Under the pieces are notes generated by a model. The model worked only from the letters and a program-made list of their open reading frames with translations, had not been told where the DNA came from and made no database searches. A DNA stretch of 64,000 bases from positions 31,779,430-31,843,429 of the forward strand of contig OZ038509.1 in the NCBI GenBank assembly GCA_964036315.1, read 5' to 3'. Origin of the DNA: Acanthosepion esculentum. Its lineage: Eukaryota; Mollusca; Cephalopoda; Sepiida; Sepiidae. Positions 62,131-64,000 of the stretch are shown here, in pieces (the first letter of the stretch is position 1; each line of letters starts with the position of its first letter). Both the position numbers and the translations under genes were made by a program.

Positions 62131-62285
62131 TACAATGGCTGAATTTAAATGCAGCATCAATTGTCATCATGTCTTTCTGAATCCAGTCCTTTTATTGTCT
62201 TTCTCCTCTCTAATTTTGTATTTTCTTTAACTTTCAGTAACTGCTTGTGTCTTAGTGGCATTATCATCTTACTTGGGGTAAAATT
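62130..62285 (+). repeat. LINE-A 3' UTR fragment
   Basis: ATTTAAATGCAGCATCAATT, CTTTTATTGTC and CTTAGTGGCATTATCATC then CTTACTTGGGGTAAAA match the LINE-A end; it interrupts the Penelope terminal repeat. Confidence 0.6.
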
Positions 62286-62399
62286 ATAGTTTGAAAATTG
62301 TGGTAATTCTTCCTTTTCCTACTAACCATTTTTTTTAAATTTTGCACAACTTCACAAAATCTTACAAAATGGCAAAATTTATTTTGAAAAAAATATGTA

Positions 62400-63170
62400 T
62401 TTTGAAAATACAAAGGATCTGCGGTCCATATAACATCAGGACACCCTTCAAAAGCTGGACAACACTTTGCAGATATCTCTCCCAAGTAAGACCCCCGCCA
62501 TAGAGGAGAACATGACTAAAGACTGTGTGTACATTATCCCATGCAGTTGCAGGAAGAAATATAAAGGGGAGATAAGCTGCCTCCTTAAGGTAAGGCTTCA
62601 AGAACACCAGAAAGCTGTAACACGAGGGGAAGTGGAAAATCAGGCGTGGCTGACCACATATGGAGAGAAAAGGGAGATCACTGCCCTCTGTGGGTCAGGT
62701 TGAGAGCACCATTGGAAAATTCGTAAACTTAAGGAATCAGCACATATGCTAGGCCAGAAAAATCTCTTGAGCCAACCAAGCATAGAAATGAATACAATGT
62801 GGGAGCCAGTAATAAGGAGTGCCAGAGAAAAGTGATAATAACAACAAAAATTGCGATATGAGCTCTGGTAAAAATACGCAATGATAAAAGCAAAAATTGC
62901 AATATGAGCACTGGTAAAAATGTTGCTGAAGACATTAGGTTTATAATAACCAAAAATTCATACACATATGTCCTCAAGGACACATTGCACAGTGGATAAC
63001 GGCGTTAGTTAAATCCATGAAAAAACATGGCACGTGGAACAGTCTACCCCAGTGAACAAAATAATGGGTTCAGTTCAAAATTCCAACCACCTGAAGAAGA
63101 CCAGAGCGTACAATGGCTGAAACGTAATAAATATGACGACAATAGTCCAAATAATGTAAATAGTGTCATT
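62400..63170 (+). pseudogene. Penelope-like 3' end with terminal repeat
   Basis: IQRICGPYNIRTPFKSWTT linker, YIIPCSCRKKYKGEIS (62530-62577; CG to CR and GET to GEI changes), LKVRLQEHQKAVTRGEVEN, WLTTYGEKREITALCG, then HHWKIRKLKES and MWEPVIRSARE, and the terminal repeat to about 63165. In the repeat the GCAATATGAGC..TGGTAAAAAT unit is doubled, as in the left arm at 36320-36385. Largely open but truncated at the 5' side. Confidence 0.8.
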
Positions 63171-64000
63171 CCTTTTGTATTACTATTTGAGTTTTTAAAA
63201 AAAAAAAATTTTTTTAAAAATTCATTTTTATCAGTGAGATAAAATTCCAACCATTGGAATTTGTTCCTCACCATAAATACTGCTAGTCTGTTAAACTCTT
63301 ATTCCAACTTTAACATATTAACCCTTCTCTTGAGATTTGATTCCCCTTTAACAGGGTGGTGAGTAATTATCAAGAAATTTCCTAGCAGTTTAAGTTGCTA
63401 TAATGTATCCTTAAGTGAATAAAAGGTTAGATGTTTCAATTGCATCCTATAACCTTTTCTTTTTTTTTTTTTCTTTTATTCAATATTAGTCAATTCATTA
63501 ATTTTATTGAATATTATTTGTGTAAATAAGCAAAACCAAAATCTGTACAGCTACATTTATTTATCTCAAAACTTTCTCTTTTTGTCATTAGGAGTATTTA
63601 ATTTTAACCTTCAAAAAGATAATTTGTGATTGTATTGTGACAATTGTCAGATTAGCATGCAATTAAAAAAAAAATTATTAAAATAGACATTTTGTTTACT
63701 GATTCTAATAAACAAATGGAATGGAAAAAAAATAGAAAATGAAAGCATTTTTTAAGAAAGGTAAAAAAATGCAACTCATCCCCAAAGAAAAATGTGTGCT
63801 GTCTATAGGTTAGGTACAATAAATGATTAGATATGTTAAAATGGTTTGTGATACTTCATAACCACTAGACATTGATAACAATCAAATCAAGACATTTGAG
63901 AATAACATTATACAGCATAGCCAACATAATCAAAATATTTTCTTTGATGTTATTCACACTTCCAAATATTTGATTTTCTTCCTAGGGTTCTGAGATATTT

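Larger units (their letters stand above)
60060..64000 (+). other. MMS19 intron, 5' part
   Basis: Holds LINE-A debris and two Penelope 3' ends. 63240-64000 is AT-rich. The TTCCTAG at 63980-63986 could be an acceptor, but the codons after it (GSEIF in the required phase) do not match MMS19. Confidence 0.7.

Noticed and set aside
63980..64000. TTCCTAG followed by GGTTCTGAG as MMS19 exon 21
   Set aside because: In the required phase it reads GSEIF, not the expected VRxxAL-like block; too short to judge.

Overview
The window is a stretch of animal nuclear genome, AT-rich and crowded with introns and transposons. It carries one recognisable host gene, MMS19, on the + strand. The mix of elements (mariner, pogo, piggyBac and Tc1 transposons, Penelope-like elements with GIY-YIG endonuclease, Tx1-like, I-like and Jockey/CR1-like LINEs, Gypsy fragments, tRNA- and 5S-derived SINEs), together with an MMS19 clearly diverged from the vertebrate protein, suggests an invertebrate. 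A mollusc, perhaps a cephalopod, is the best guess; this is inference, since no species-diagnostic sequence was identified.

Host gene: 20 exons between 2690 and 60059 join with matching phases and GT-AG borders into one uninterrupted 853-codon frame. They cover nearly all of MMS19 except about the first 110-120 residues (before the window) and the last about 60 (after it). MMS19 is the HEAT-repeat scaffold of the cytosolic iron-sulfur targeting complex that delivers Fe-S clusters to nuclear DNA repair and replication enzymes. No other host gene and no functional RNA gene was found.

Layout: 1-2689 is an upstream intron with a Tc1 remnant. 2835-17250 holds a Penelope remnant, a chimeric 5S/tRNA SINE, a 3.3 kb Tx1-like LINE and a nearly intact mariner. 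17632-31069 holds LTR-like pieces, inverted 3' ends of one LINE family (LINE-A) and an internally deleted pogo/Tigger element. 31323-44601 holds a tRNA SINE, a Penelope copy flanked by long inverted repeats, a mariner fragment, a perfect 30-bp minisatellite and a Gypsy pol fragment. 49856-59202, the longest intron, is a nest: an I-like LINE split by a solo LTR and by a LINE-A copy, followed by a piggyBac-type MITE. 60060-64000 holds LINE-A debris and two Penelope 3' ends.

The transposons do not cooperate with the gene; they make up much of its introns while exon splice sites and frame stay intact. The most noteworthy observations are the 5S-tRNA chimeric SINE, the tRNA-like module repeated inside Penelope terminal repeats, the three-level nest with a solo LTR in a short target duplication, and a near-perfect intronic hairpin. 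All identifications come from reading motifs; no database search was run.
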